NCBI GenBank assembly: GCA_027972325.1
Contig: JAPMOS010000047.1
Span: 207,501 to 250,000, forward strand
DNA length: 42,500 nucleotides
Direction: 5' to 3'
DNA from: Paratrimastix pyriformis
Taxonomy: Eukaryota > Preaxostyla > Paratrimastigidae
The notes beneath the pieces were generated by a model. That model saw only the letters and a list, made by a program, of their open reading frames with translations, had not been told where the DNA came from and made no database searches. Every line of letters begins with the position of its first letter. Within the stretch, counting starts at the first letter, position 1. A program made the position numbers and the translations under genes. Shown one piece after another: positions 9,692-17,659 of the stretch.

Positions 9692-10744
9692 ATGTCGTCT
9701 GACTCAGTTAAGGCAAAGAATGGTGAAACCATTCATTCGAATGTCCATAAGGATATGGACATTACAGTTTATAAGTGTCCTGAGTGTGGGAAAGAATATA
9801 AGAGTGAGAAGTGGCTTAAGAAGCATAAATGTGCTCCTCCAAAAGAGAAGAAAGAGAAGAAAGAGAAGGTAACTAAAGATAAGAAAGAGAAGAAATTGAA
9901 GAAGGCGGAAGTAGAAGAGCAGAAAGTTGAAGAAGATGAGCAAATTGAGCAGAAACAAGTTGTCTTTATTCCACCTGAAGTAAAAGAAGATGATGCAAGC
10001 ATTGTCAAGGTAGGTAATGTCAAAATGCCTAAGTTCAGTTCATTAGAGATTGTAGATAGGTTCAAAAACAAGAAAGAGCCTTTTATTTCACTACATTATG
10101 GTATGAAAGAGAGTGGTAAAACGACATCAGTTCTCTCCATTATAAAGCAGATACGAAGTGAGATCGACAAGATCTACCTATTTACTGTCGCACAAGACAA
10201 TAAAGACAGATATCAGAAAGAGTTAGGGAACATTCCAGATGACAGATGTTTTGGAGGCTTTGACGATGATGAGACACCATTATTCATTGAGAAGCTCATC
10301 AAGTTCCAAGAGAAGACAAAAGGTAAAAAGTCAGTCTTATTGATATTCGACGATATCTTAGATGGCAACAACAAGTTACACCAAAGTAATATTTTAGGCA
10401 GTCTGTTTTGCAATCACAGAAGATACAACATCTCAGTCATTCTTACAACACAAATTCCAACAGGTATTTCACCAAGAACAAGGCAGAACACCAATTACTG
10501 TTTTGTCCATTACACCAAGAATGACTCAGTGAAAGACATGATTTATCATGATTATATGTCGTGTATGAAGAAGGCAGATTTCTTAGAACTATTCGAGAAA
10601 GTGACAGCAGACCACAACATTTTGGTGATCAAGCCTTTGTTACATGACAATTACCTTAACCTTTACAATGCCTATTGGGAGATGAGAGAAGGCTACAGAA
10701 CCAAGGTAAAAATGGTTGAAGAACAAGTGTCGAGCAGCAAATAG
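9692..10744 (+). CDS. Genome-packaging ATPase (FtsK/HerA-type) with N-terminal C2H2 finger
   Basis: The 350-aa product opens with a C2H2 zinc finger (YKCPECGKEYKSEKWLKKHKC, about residues 28-48). A long Lys/Glu linker (about 50-90) follows, then an ATPase core. Walker A is GMKESGKTTS near residue 140 and Walker B is KSVLLIFDDILDG near 215. TTQIPTGISPRTRQNTNY near 255 fits the sensor region of the A32-like packaging family. In Polintons and large DNA viruses this enzyme pumps the genome into the capsid. A zinc finger fused at its front is unusual and could bind DNA ends. It lies just before the capsid gene on the same strand. Element 2 carries an almost identical copy. Confidence 0.88.
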   Translation: MSSDSVKAKNGETIHSNVHKDMDITVYKCPECGKEYKSEKWLKKHKCAPPKEKKEKKEKVTKDKKEKKLKKAEVEEQKVEEDEQIEQKQVVFIPPEVKEDDASIVKVGNVKMPKFSSLEIVDRFKNKKEPFISLHYGMKESGKTTSVLSIIKQIRSEIDKIYLFTVAQDNKDRYQKELGNIPDDRCFGGFDDDETPLFIEKLIKFQEKTKGKKSVLLIFDDILDGNNKLHQSNILGSLFCNHRRYNISVILTTQIPTGISPRTRQNTNYCFVHYTKNDSVKDMIYHDYMSCMKKADFLELFEKVTADHNILVIKPLLHDNYLNLYNAYWEMREGYRTKVKMVEEQVSSSK

Positions 10745-10802
10745 GTAAGATTTTTATAATTTGAGTATTTTTTTATCTTAGTATGATATTAATTATCACA
10801 CT
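10745..10802 (+). promoter_or_regulatory. Promoter-like T-run and AT box before the capsid gene
   Basis: GAGTATTTTTTTATCTTAGTATGATATTAATTATCACACT precedes the ATG at 10803. The pattern is TATTTTTTT about 40 bp upstream, then a TATTAATTA box close to the start. It recurs before the genes at 9692 and 13353, and in part before the fibre gene (read on the minus strand). It is probably the element's own late-type promoter. Confidence 0.45.
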
Positions 10803-12011
10803 ATGGCAACGGCTATTATTCTAAAATCACACACTACACAGAACTCAGACCTCGAAAGGAATGCAATCAAAATCAATGAGTTTACGGATGACAAAACCAC
10901 TAAGATACGCAAGCCTAAGATTGTAACGGACCCGGTAGTAATCAAGCCTAACCGGCAAATATCATTTGGAAGTGTCGCACAGTTTGACATTAATAAATAC
11001 AGCGGACTACTCTCAGGTAATGACATACACCTACACATCAGACTCGGAGCTACTACAGCATCAGCCGGCACGGTGACTTACGTAGGTGGATACATGATGA
11101 AGCTCATCAAATCCCTTAAGTTTAAGCACCAAGGACGTGAAATATACAAGTTGGACAGTGCAGGTATATATCAATATTACCAGCGTGCCATACAGGAACG
11201 CAAATCACTGATGATGCAGAACGCACGTATTGGAGCAACCGGCACAGACATTGATCCATCGCAACAACAGGAAGGACTGATTTACATACCAAATCCATTC
11301 ATTGACTTTAACCCTCTACGGCTCGACATCTTACAAGCAAATCCATATTTTGAAGTCGAAATAGCCCCTATATCAGAAATAGCATCATCTTCCACAGTTG
11401 GAGCTACTTTAACCAACACTTTCCTCGATGTTGAACTCGTAGCTAACTACATGACAATGCATGAAGATGAGAAGAAGGCAATTCTACGGAGCAATATGGA
11501 TGAAGCAGGAATGGTTACAGTACAGAATGAATTCGTTGATTCCACCAGATATCTCATAACGCAAGGTGCCACATCAATAACATGTGACCTACCATTCGAT
11601 GAAGTTGAGTATTTGTCGATGTATCTGTCTGATGACACGACAGGAGCACCATTCACCGGAACAGCCTATATCTCGGAATATCACCTTTCTGTTGACAACA
11701 AGAACTATCCAGATACAGCCATTAGTGCTAAATCGCAAGAATTCCAACAGATGATGTATTTCCGGAAGGCATTTGACAAGAACATCTACACTCTCCGCTT
11801 TTCAGGACTACCAAGCAAGGATGATGATATTGAATCATACGGCAATGTATATGGTACCATTGTGCTAAAAGAGTATTCTAACCCTAAATTAGTCGTGACT
11901 TTCACAGCAGGATTGCCTCACAACTGTACTTTGAACGTATTAGCATACGGACGAGCATGGTATCGATATAACACAAAACAAGGCACTTTGACTGTAGAAC
12001 ACAAAAACTAA
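10803..12011 (+). CDS. Major capsid protein, putative double jelly-roll
   Basis: The 402-aa product is beta-rich with few Lys clusters and no membrane segment. Late-protein-like features are the segment YIPNPFIDFNPLRLDILQANPYFEVEI mid-protein and the C-terminal LNVLAYGRAWYRYNTKQGTL. The latter resembles the closing strand of double jelly-roll capsid proteins of large DNA viruses and Polintons. Its place next to the packaging ATPase is the usual capsid-module order. At 402 residues it is shorter than typical Polinton capsid proteins (about 550-650). The protein is identical in both elements, showing strong constraint or very recent copying. The call is inferred from context and composition rather than from a decisive motif. 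Confidence 0.65.
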   Translation: MATAIILKSHTTQNSDLERNAIKINEFTDDKTTKIRKPKIVTDPVVIKPNRQISFGSVAQFDINKYSGLLSGNDIHLHIRLGATTASAGTVTYVGGYMMKLIKSLKFKHQGREIYKLDSAGIYQYYQRAIQERKSLMMQNARIGATGTDIDPSQQQEGLIYIPNPFIDFNPLRLDILQANPYFEVEIAPISEIASSSTVGATLTNTFLDVELVANYMTMHEDEKKAILRSNMDEAGMVTVQNEFVDSTRYLITQGATSITCDLPFDEVEYLSMYLSDDTTGAPFTGTAYISEYHLSVDNKNYPDTAISAKSQEFQQMMYFRKAFDKNIYTLRFSGLPSKDDDIESYGNVYGTIVLKEYSNPKLVVTFTAGLPHNCTLNVLAYGRAWYRYNTKQGTLTVEHKN

Positions 12012-12423
12012 GTGATTCAACCCGTTATAACTCGTTAGTTATGTAAGAAAACATGTAGGAAGGAAGAAAAAGACATATCTTATGTTTTCCAGAGGTTGAC
12101 ATGAGATATCACGTTTTGACATCGACTCGAAGTGCTGTGACAGTACCACATCTGAGCATGAAAAATCACTGTTTCCTATGTTTAAAATAAGCCCAGACAC
12201 TTACATTTAGTGTCAGGACAACGATTTGAATAAAAGGAAGAAGTTCAGTTTGTATTGAAAATTGAACGCGTCAAAACTTGTGCAGCCCCGTGCACGTTAA
12301 GTAACTGTCAGATTTCTTAGCAAATGTCGAGCTATATTATTCATATGGTGCTGTTTCGAAAAAGCCGTGGCTGTGAACGTCGATCTACGCTCTGTCACGA
12401 GTTACCGTTTTTGTACAGGAAAA
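12012..12423 (+). other. Gap after the capsid gene, conserved in both elements, with a hairpin
   Basis: About 400 bp holds no convincing gene yet is kept nearly unchanged in element 2 (about 32240-32644). GACACT-TACATTT-AGTGTC at 12196-12214, with flanking CC/GG pairing, forms a short hairpin about 185 bp after the capsid stop. It could mark a transcript end. The following frame is open from a GTG at 12367, but its first ATG is at 12424. Confidence 0.4.
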
Positions 12424-12636
12424 ATGTTGAAAATTTCTAAGTCAACCTTATCACACAGTAAAGTTAAGGTTGCATCACAATTAAGTGAAAACGAGGCAAA
12501 TATCAACATTGGAGCCCTCAACTACACACAAAAACCTATTAGAATATGGTGTTGGATTGGTTATGTCAACAACTTGTCAACATGCAATATCTCATGTCAA
12601 AATTTTTTTGTGACAGATGAAACTTTTTATGCATGA
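12424..12636 (+). CDS. Small ORF after the capsid gene, possible minor capsid part
   Basis: This 70-aa ORF begins at the first ATG; the frame is open upstream to 12367 without an ATG. It is rich in Ser, Asn and Ile (NEANINIGALNYTQKPIRIW), looks beta-rich, and has no known motif. It overlaps the next ORF by four bases (ATGA). Element 2 has the same ORF and overlap (32021-32290). A position right behind the capsid gene is where penton or minor capsid genes often lie. That is context only. Confidence 0.4.
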   Translation: MLKISKSTLSHSKVKVASQLSENEANINIGALNYTQKPIRIWCWIGYVNNLSTCNISCQNFFVTDETFYA

Positions 12637-12998
12637 TTTGTATGAAACGCATCATGTTCCTCTCAATAAATCTTGATTCAACTCAGAAAACACTCATTTT
12701 GAACCAGTGGATGAACAAAAATCCAAATTACCTAACTCTTATAGGCACTCATCTTGTCACCAATTCAGTCACCAGAAGTAGGTATTTTATCGTAATCCGG
12801 GGCTTATACACTGATCAAATCATTAATAATGTGACGAGTGAAGCCGCAGTTCCAGTTTTCGTTGGAATAGATAACAAAGGACTCGAATTGTCACCAACAT
12901 CAACGTTAACGAGAACTTATGACTATTCGATATTGGATGAAACAGGACAACCTACAACTGATGTAGTGACTGTAAACATGTTATTTAGAGTGGATTGA
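12633..12998 (+). CDS. Small beta-rich ORF, possible minor capsid/penton part
   Basis: The product has 121 aa. Its composition (TSEAAVPVFVG, LSPTSTLTRTYDYSIL, VVTVNMLFRVD) suggests beta strands, as in jelly-roll capsid proteins. It starts inside the stop of the preceding ORF and ends 2 bp before the convergent 92-aa gene. The element 2 copy (31659-32024) encodes the same protein. A minor capsid role is inferred from position and fold-like composition only. Confidence 0.45.
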   Translation: MICMKRIMFLSINLDSTQKTLILNQWMNKNPNYLTLIGTHLVTNSVTRSRYFIVIRGLYTDQIINNVTSEAAVPVFVGIDNKGLELSPTSTLTRTYDYSILDETGQPTTDVVTVNMLFRVD

Positions 12999-13000
12999 GA

Positions 13001-13279
13001 TTAAGAGAGCTTTTGTAGCACGAGTTTTATACCGTTTCCTAAGTCTTTTGTGAAGAACACACCTAAGGATGGTGTCTCTCGTATTCTGTATCTGAAGACT
13101 GTTGCAGTTTTATGAACCCGTTTAATCGGTACTAATTTATGCTTTTTTAACCAGGCTCGACATTGATTTGGCTTAAATTTAGCTATTTCGAAGAGGACAG
13201 TAACAATATGAAACTTGGTATCGAGCGACATGTCTGAAGGCACCTCAGGTGACTCATCTGTAGCAGTTTTGACTTTCAT
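13001..13279 (-). CDS. 92-aa basic protein, possible DNA-binding
   Basis: A short Lys/Arg-rich protein with a central stretch FKPNQCRAWLKKHKLVPIKR that could form a helix-turn-helix. It is transcribed divergently from the 264-aa gene at 13353 across a 73-bp gap with T-run and TATATTA boxes. Element 2 has a 92-aa copy that differs by about one residue. The strong conservation of this small ORF in both copies supports it being real. Function is unknown; a regulator is possible. Confidence 0.55.
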   Translation of the reverse strand: MKVKTATDESPEVPSDMSLDTKFHIVTVLFEIAKFKPNQCRAWLKKHKLVPIKRVHKTATVFRYRIRETPSLGVFFTKDLGNGIKLVLQKLS

Positions 13280-13352
13280 TGTTGAATGTAATAATATAAG
13301 CAGGGAAAAATTATCAGGGTATTTTTTTCTCCATCAATTATATTAGTAACGA
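13280..13352. promoter_or_regulatory. Divergent promoter region
   Basis: It contains GGTATTTTTTTCTCC and then TTATATTAGTAACGA directly before the ATG at 13353. On the other strand TTATATTATTACATTCAACA lies directly before the ATG at 13279. Element 2 keeps the gap almost unchanged although the gene on one side has diverged strongly. Confidence 0.5.
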
Positions 13353-14147
13353 ATGTCTCAACGAAAACGTTCATCTCGTGCAACAGGAGGATCATCATGG
13401 ACTAAGAAAGCAGACTACATTGTCAAGTCAATGGCACAACAAATGGGTGGTAACTCAATGATTTCCTCTATACAGCAAGCAGGCAAGTCAGCAAATTTGC
13501 TGAATCCAGACCAAATGTACATAACACAGCCGGAAATCAAGGCAAATGAAGATTTTGAACTCGGCACTTACAGATTCTACAAGACCGGAGATACTTATTG
13601 GGCAATAGCATTGGAAGCACATCCATACGATCCAACTAAGCCGGAGACGGGGATTCATGGACTCTTTCTCAGATCAGTCAGTCAGTTCGAAAAGATTCCA
13701 ATCGACGAAGCAGTCTTTGACACGGCAAGAAATATTTATCGTGAACGAACTAAAATTACTCAGCCCTTCTATGCAGAGGCGCAGACAAATGAAGTTGCTC
13801 TAACATATGCAACCCTCGTGGCAAAATACAAGAAGTTCCAAGAAACCCTACCAAACTTTGTTAAGACCTATGGCGCTCAATCAGAAATAGTGATAGGACT
13901 TAGAAATGAAATGAAACGGCTCGCGGCGGAAATTCAGCATCTCAATGAAAGTGACCCTCAAGCACTCAGAGAATTCTTCGAATCAAATATGGCAGCTGAA
14001 GCTAACATTCTCAACAGAATTGTGCCAAAACGCAAGGGAACTCCAGGACCTTTGTATCCAGGTGCAAGACTCCTTCCTTTAGCACCAGGAACTGTTGAGG
14101 CAACATCTTCAGCAGCCGCAACTACCACAACTACCACAGCGTCGTAA
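13353..14147 (+). CDS. 264-aa unknown protein, one of a swapped gene pair
   Basis: The basic N-terminus (SQRKRSSRATGGSSWTKKADYIVK) is followed by QMYITQPE, KANEDFELG-YRFY-TGDTYWA and a helical C-terminal half ending in a Thr/Ala-rich tail. No family is recognised. The element 2 counterpart (30492-31304, 270 aa) is only about 60% identical by eye, while the genes on the capsid side are nearly identical. It converges with the Pro-rich gene at 14263, and both diverge together, which suggests the two products work as a pair. A virion or host-specificity role is conceivable but unproven. Confidence 0.6.
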   Translation: MSQRKRSSRATGGSSWTKKADYIVKSMAQQMGGNSMISSIQQAGKSANLLNPDQMYITQPEIKANEDFELGTYRFYKTGDTYWAIALEAHPYDPTKPETGIHGLFLRSVSQFEKIPIDEAVFDTARNIYRERTKITQPFYAEAQTNEVALTYATLVAKYKKFQETLPNFVKTYGAQSEIVIGLRNEMKRLAAEIQHLNESDPQALREFFESNMAAEANILNRIVPKRKGTPGPLYPGARLLPLAPGTVEATSSAAATTTTTTAS

Positions 14148-14262
14148 TAGAACTATTTGATTTCGATTTTATAATAAGTAAAACAGCAATCCCTATTTAT
14201 ATCTGAATAGATATGAATAGATATGAATAAGTGAACAAAATGGTTAAAAAAAGATGCATATC

Positions 14263-15123
14263 TTACCTTACAGGACCGGCAAGATGTTTGTTTTTACTGT
14301 GTGATAACGTGATTTGTCGTGTTATGACAGCATCTCTACGCTTATTGAGGTCTTCTCTCGCCTTGTTCCGGCTTTCATCAGCAGCTAAACGATCCACTCG
14401 TAACTGATTCAAAAGTATTTCTCCAGATAAGTCATCCGGTGGTTGTGTAGTCAACGTTGGAGCAGGCATCAACACAGATGCTAATGGTGGCGACATAGGT
14501 GCAGGTATTGGACTGATTGGTGGTGGCAGAGGTAATGGAATGATTAGTGGTGGTGGTGCAGGTAATGGAATGATTGGTGGAGGCGAAGGTAGCCCTATTC
14601 CAATTCTATCTTCATCTTCATCTTCCTCCTCTTCAGTCTTTTCAGGTAAATAGCTAAAACTTCTTGCGCGCTCTTCAGCACGCTTGTCCTTCCTTTCAAT
14701 AATTTCTTTTCTCCGCTTTTCACGTGCCTCTATACCAGCGAGAACTTCAGCTCTTCGTTTTGCATCAATGTCATCGTCATCCTCTGCATGTATCATATCG
14801 TCGATTGCATATTCTCGAAGAGTGTTGTCACTGTAACGTAAAAATTCTTTCTCTTCTTTTGTGGCTTTGCGCATATCACGTATTTCTTCCAACAATTTCT
14901 CATCATTTTGCATTGGTTCTTCTTCAGAAGAATCCTCGTCTTTGTAGTAGTGCATCCTTTGGCGTATCGCCGCATCGGTGAGTTCAGAACCTCCAAACAT
15001 TTTTGACATGACAGCCGCACAAATAGCTACAATTTCCTCAGTCTCATCATCAAAATGTGTAGCTCTTCGTCGATGTGTACCTTTTGACTTACGTGGCTTC
15101 TTGGATGTATCCATTGTCTTCAA
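14263..15123 (-). CDS. 286-aa charged, proline-rich unknown protein
   Basis: A basic start (KKPRKSKGTHRRRATHFDDE) leads into a helical, highly charged middle (KRRAEVLAGIEAREKRRKEI). An acidic run (EEEDEDEDR) and a Pro/Leu-rich repeat (PSPPPIIPLPAPPPLIIPLPLP) follow, then a basic tail. It looks like a linker or scaffold protein without a known domain. In element 2 only the first part matches closely; the rest is a different sequence of similar style (Pro-rich, Arg/Glu helices). Transcription meets that of the 264-aa gene. Confidence 0.55.
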   Translation of the reverse strand: MKTMDTSKKPRKSKGTHRRRATHFDDETEEIVAICAAVMSKMFGGSELTDAAIRQRMHYYKDEDSSEEEPMQNDEKLLEEIRDMRKATKEEKEFLRYSDNTLREYAIDDMIHAEDDDDIDAKRRAEVLAGIEAREKRRKEIIERKDKRAEERARSFSYLPEKTEEEEDEDEDRIGIGLPSPPPIIPLPAPPPLIIPLPLPPPISPIPAPMSPPLASVLMPAPTLTTQPPDDLSGEILLNQLRVDRLAADESRNKAREDLNKRRDAVITRQITLSHSKNKHLAGPVR

Positions 15124-15143
15124 TAATAATACACGAGAAATTT

Positions 15144-16289
15144 TCAGAGGATCGATGTTAATGTAAATATGACAGCACCAAACAATAGGTATGGTGTGTA
15201 ATTAGTAGATTCAGTGTCGGGTGTTACAGGTGTTACAGGCGAAATTGGTTCGACAGGAGTAATAGGCTCTTCAGGAGTTACAGGCTCCGTCGGCTCTTCA
15301 GGAGTGTCGGGCTTTTTATCATCTTCTTTTTCTTTCTTTGCATTTACAACACATTCATTAAGTTGTTGTATTTGGACATTTGTTAATGTGCCTACATTCT
15401 TCCAATCTATTACATTACGACAATCAACGCAAACTAAGTCACCCCATTGCGGTTTTGATGGCATCTCAGGCTTATTTACATTAATTTGTGCTATTCGTTG
15501 TGATAAGTACTCAGGCTTATAATAAAAGGTCATCATGAATTCACCCGTTTTGTTCTGACGGTTTAACTCACTCCATTCACATGATTGGACATTAAGATTT
15601 GATAAATCGAGTCCATTTTGCTTAATAGTTGATGCAATGTATTTGTCCTTATCAGTCATCAGGCTGAAGGCAATCGAATCAATATTCCATAAGCCCGTGA
15701 TTGTTGCATGGATGTATTGAATCGAATCATTCATAAAATACCATTTGTCGTATTCATCTTTCCATTTGTCAAACTTAGCATAATAGTCATCCATCTGTTT
15801 TAGGTATGATTCATTCATTTTGATAATGTTTTGAACCCCTTTTTCACATTCAGATAACTCTTTAGGGGCTGAATCTTCAATGTCTTTCAGACAGTCCCAA
15901 TTCTTAGCACATGACTCGATCTTCGAACAGTTTACACACTTTTGGAACTGTGTCTCAGTAGTTGATTTAGCTATTGCCGGAAAAAACTCAGTATATGAAT
16001 CAAAGTCAAAGTTGTTGGAGTGTGCAAAAGTTAATGCCTGTGGCACCGTGAAATCACTGTAAAAGGCTCTCGTTTTACTCCCTCCACGTAACGGCATTTC
16101 AACACGTAACTTAGCATATAATGCCTTTAACTCACGCTTTCTGTCCTCACCTTCTACCTTCATCAAATTGTCATATCGACGTTTTGATATAAAGTCCATT
16201 TTCAACGTCAACCTGATGTAACTGACATTATTCTGTTGAAAAGCATTGATGAACTTACTTTCTGTATCCAATGAATTCCACTGAATCAT
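15144..16289 (-). CDS. Cys-rich protein with C-terminal membrane anchor, possible entry-complex type
   Basis: The 381-aa product has a cluster of cysteines (CVNCSKIESCAKNWDC, about residues 117-132), a second group (VCVDCRNVIDWKNVG and NECV, about 285-315), and a Thr/Pro/Glu stalk (repeats of PEEPxxPVTP). It closes with one hydrophobic segment (YTPYLLFGAVIFTLTSIL) at the very C-terminus. A Cys-rich ectodomain with a C-terminal tail anchor is the layout of poxvirus/ASFV entry-fusion proteins. NVIDWKNVG-LTNVQIQQLNEC recalls the repeated motif of the L1/pE248R group. LRGG-S near residue 74 fits an adenovirus-protease site. It is head-to-head with the myristoylated membrane protein gene. The entry role is an inference. 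Confidence 0.5.
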   Translation of the reverse strand: MIQWNSLDTESKFINAFQQNNVSYIRLTLKMDFISKRRYDNLMKVEGEDRKRELKALYAKLRVEMPLRGGSKTRAFYSDFTVPQALTFAHSNNFDFDSYTEFFPAIAKSTTETQFQKCVNCSKIESCAKNWDCLKDIEDSAPKELSECEKGVQNIIKMNESYLKQMDDYYAKFDKWKDEYDKWYFMNDSIQYIHATITGLWNIDSIAFSLMTDKDKYIASTIKQNGLDLSNLNVQSCEWSELNRQNKTGEFMMTFYYKPEYLSQRIAQINVNKPEMPSKPQWGDLVCVDCRNVIDWKNVGTLTNVQIQQLNECVVNAKKEKEDDKKPDTPEEPTEPVTPEEPITPVEPISPVTPVTPDTESTNYTPYLLFGAVIFTLTSIL

Positions 16290-16336
16290 TCTTAATGCTA
16301 TACAAGGTGAAATTTTCGATGAGTACTGTATACAAC

Positions 16337-16990
16337 ATGGGTGGAAACATTAGTTATAACTCAATTAGGCAAGACCTGTTGAACTATCTGTCTGTCAATG
16401 AAACCAACATCATAATGCAACAAGTCAATGTGGTGCTTAATGCAAAGAATGAAATCATCTTTCGTAACATAGCTCACATCAGAAACGTCAAGATATCATT
16501 TGCCAATGACATAAAGAACCAAATCATAGCAAAAACGATACTGGAATCAACATCTGCCACATCTGCATTCAACGACATCCTTAACAAGATATCAGAAAAG
16601 CAAAACCAAGGCGGTATCTTTACCGCCAACTTTAACGTGCTCGACATGATTAAGAAGCTAAAGAACGTGGTTGATGTCAATCGTGTCAACCAACAGATGC
16701 AAAACATTAGAAACTCCTTCGACGTTGTCAATTCCTTCCAAGTTATTAATGATGCTTTTGTTCCTTCATCATGCCTCGAAGATGTCGACTTAACTGCTAC
16801 TAATCAACTATATAACAAACAAGTTTATGATTCATTAGCTGAAATATATTCTGAAGTGGATCAACACACAAAAGATGAAGAAGAGCACGACATTGGACAA
16901 ACTGCCGATAACACTACTGCATTGATTGCTATTGCTGCTGTCTTAGTGGTTGGCGGCTTTATCTATATGAACAAACAAAAGGGAAAGTAA
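16337..16990 (+). CDS. Predicted N-myristoylated membrane protein, L1/pE248R-like
   Basis: The frame is open from 16271. I choose the ATG at 16337 because it gives MGGNISYNS, a textbook N-myristoylation signal, and avoids overlap with the divergent gene. The product is 217 aa. It has a middle of alternating Asn/Ile-rich repeats (VNVVLNAKNEIIFRNIAHIRNV) and one C-terminal membrane span (TTALIAIAAVLVVGGFIYM) followed by a short basic tail. Start, length, repeat style and tail anchor all match ASFV pE248R and poxvirus L1/F9. Those proteins sit in the virion membrane and serve entry. The conserved cysteines of L1 are mostly absent here (one Cys). It suggests a membrane inside or around the particle. 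Confidence 0.6.
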   Translation: MGGNISYNSIRQDLLNYLSVNETNIIMQQVNVVLNAKNEIIFRNIAHIRNVKISFANDIKNQIIAKTILESTSATSAFNDILNKISEKQNQGGIFTANFNVLDMIKKLKNVVDVNRVNQQMQNIRNSFDVVNSFQVINDAFVPSSCLEDVDLTATNQLYNKQVYDSLAEIYSEVDQHTKDEEEHDIGQTADNTTALIAIAAVLVVGGFIYMNKQKGK

Positions 16991-17012
16991 TTTCAAATGT
17001 ATATTATGTCAG

Positions 17013-17645
17013 ATGAGTGAATCAGAACTGCTTTTCATGGCAAAAGTGGCAAAAGCATGTATGTTGAGACAAAAGTATAACAAAGATTTCATGGTCCCAT
17101 TGATTGGAACACTGTCGAGAAATCCTGAGTTCGATGAAAGTTCACTTCCTCGAGAGAAGGAACCTGAAGTGCCTGAAGAAGAACGAAAAGAACGTGTACG
17201 ACCTCGAACAAAGGCTGAGGAACGCTTTGAAGAAGAAAGGAATTTTCATGAATACATGAAAGACAACTACTCACGGACTCAAATCATTGAAACCATCAAA
17301 CAACTAAGACCATATGCTCCTAGTCGTGTCTTTAACGCGACAATTTTTGCTAAACAGAACTTTATTCGTGTTACACCTGAAATGTATAGAGAGTTGAAAG
17401 CCCAAATCTTTAACTGGAGTCCTGCTGTGATTGCTGATATGGAACATGAGTACAACGTCGCTTCACACGTTAAAGGGAGTCGAAATGTCACTAAAATATT
17501 TGGTTCAAAGTATGAGACAGTCGCTGAGACAAAACAACAGATGCATGCTGCAAAAGGCAAGAGACAACCAAAAGCCCATGAGCCACAACCGCAAAAAGAG
17601 TACAACTTACGGTCCAAAACACGATTACGTGGAGGGAAAAAGTAA
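17013..17645 (+). CDS. 210-aa basic protein with C-terminal LRGG tail
   Basis: A helical start (SELLFMAKVAKACMLRQKY), an acidic/basic middle (EVPEEERKERVRPRTKAEERFEEER), then a more ordered segment (about 95-165). A Lys/Arg/Gln-rich tail ends in LRSKTRLRGGKK. LRGG-K fits the adenovirus-type protease consensus and also resembles a ubiquitin C-terminus. It follows the myristoylated membrane protein by 22 bp and precedes the next gene by 14 bp on the same strand, like a small gene cluster. Its basic tail would suit a core protein that touches DNA. No family is recognised. Confidence 0.55.
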   Translation: MSESELLFMAKVAKACMLRQKYNKDFMVPLIGTLSRNPEFDESSLPREKEPEVPEEERKERVRPRTKAEERFEEERNFHEYMKDNYSRTQIIETIKQLRPYAPSRVFNATIFAKQNFIRVTPEMYRELKAQIFNWSPAVIADMEHEYNVASHVKGSRNVTKIFGSKYETVAETKQQMHAAKGKRQPKAHEPQPQKEYNLRSKTRLRGGKK

Positions 17646-17659
17646 GAATTTCTATTTGT

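Noticed and set aside
13353-14147. Toxin or immunity function for the swapped gene pair
   Set aside because: Fast, paired divergence is suggestive, but no toxin motif is present, so I left the function open.
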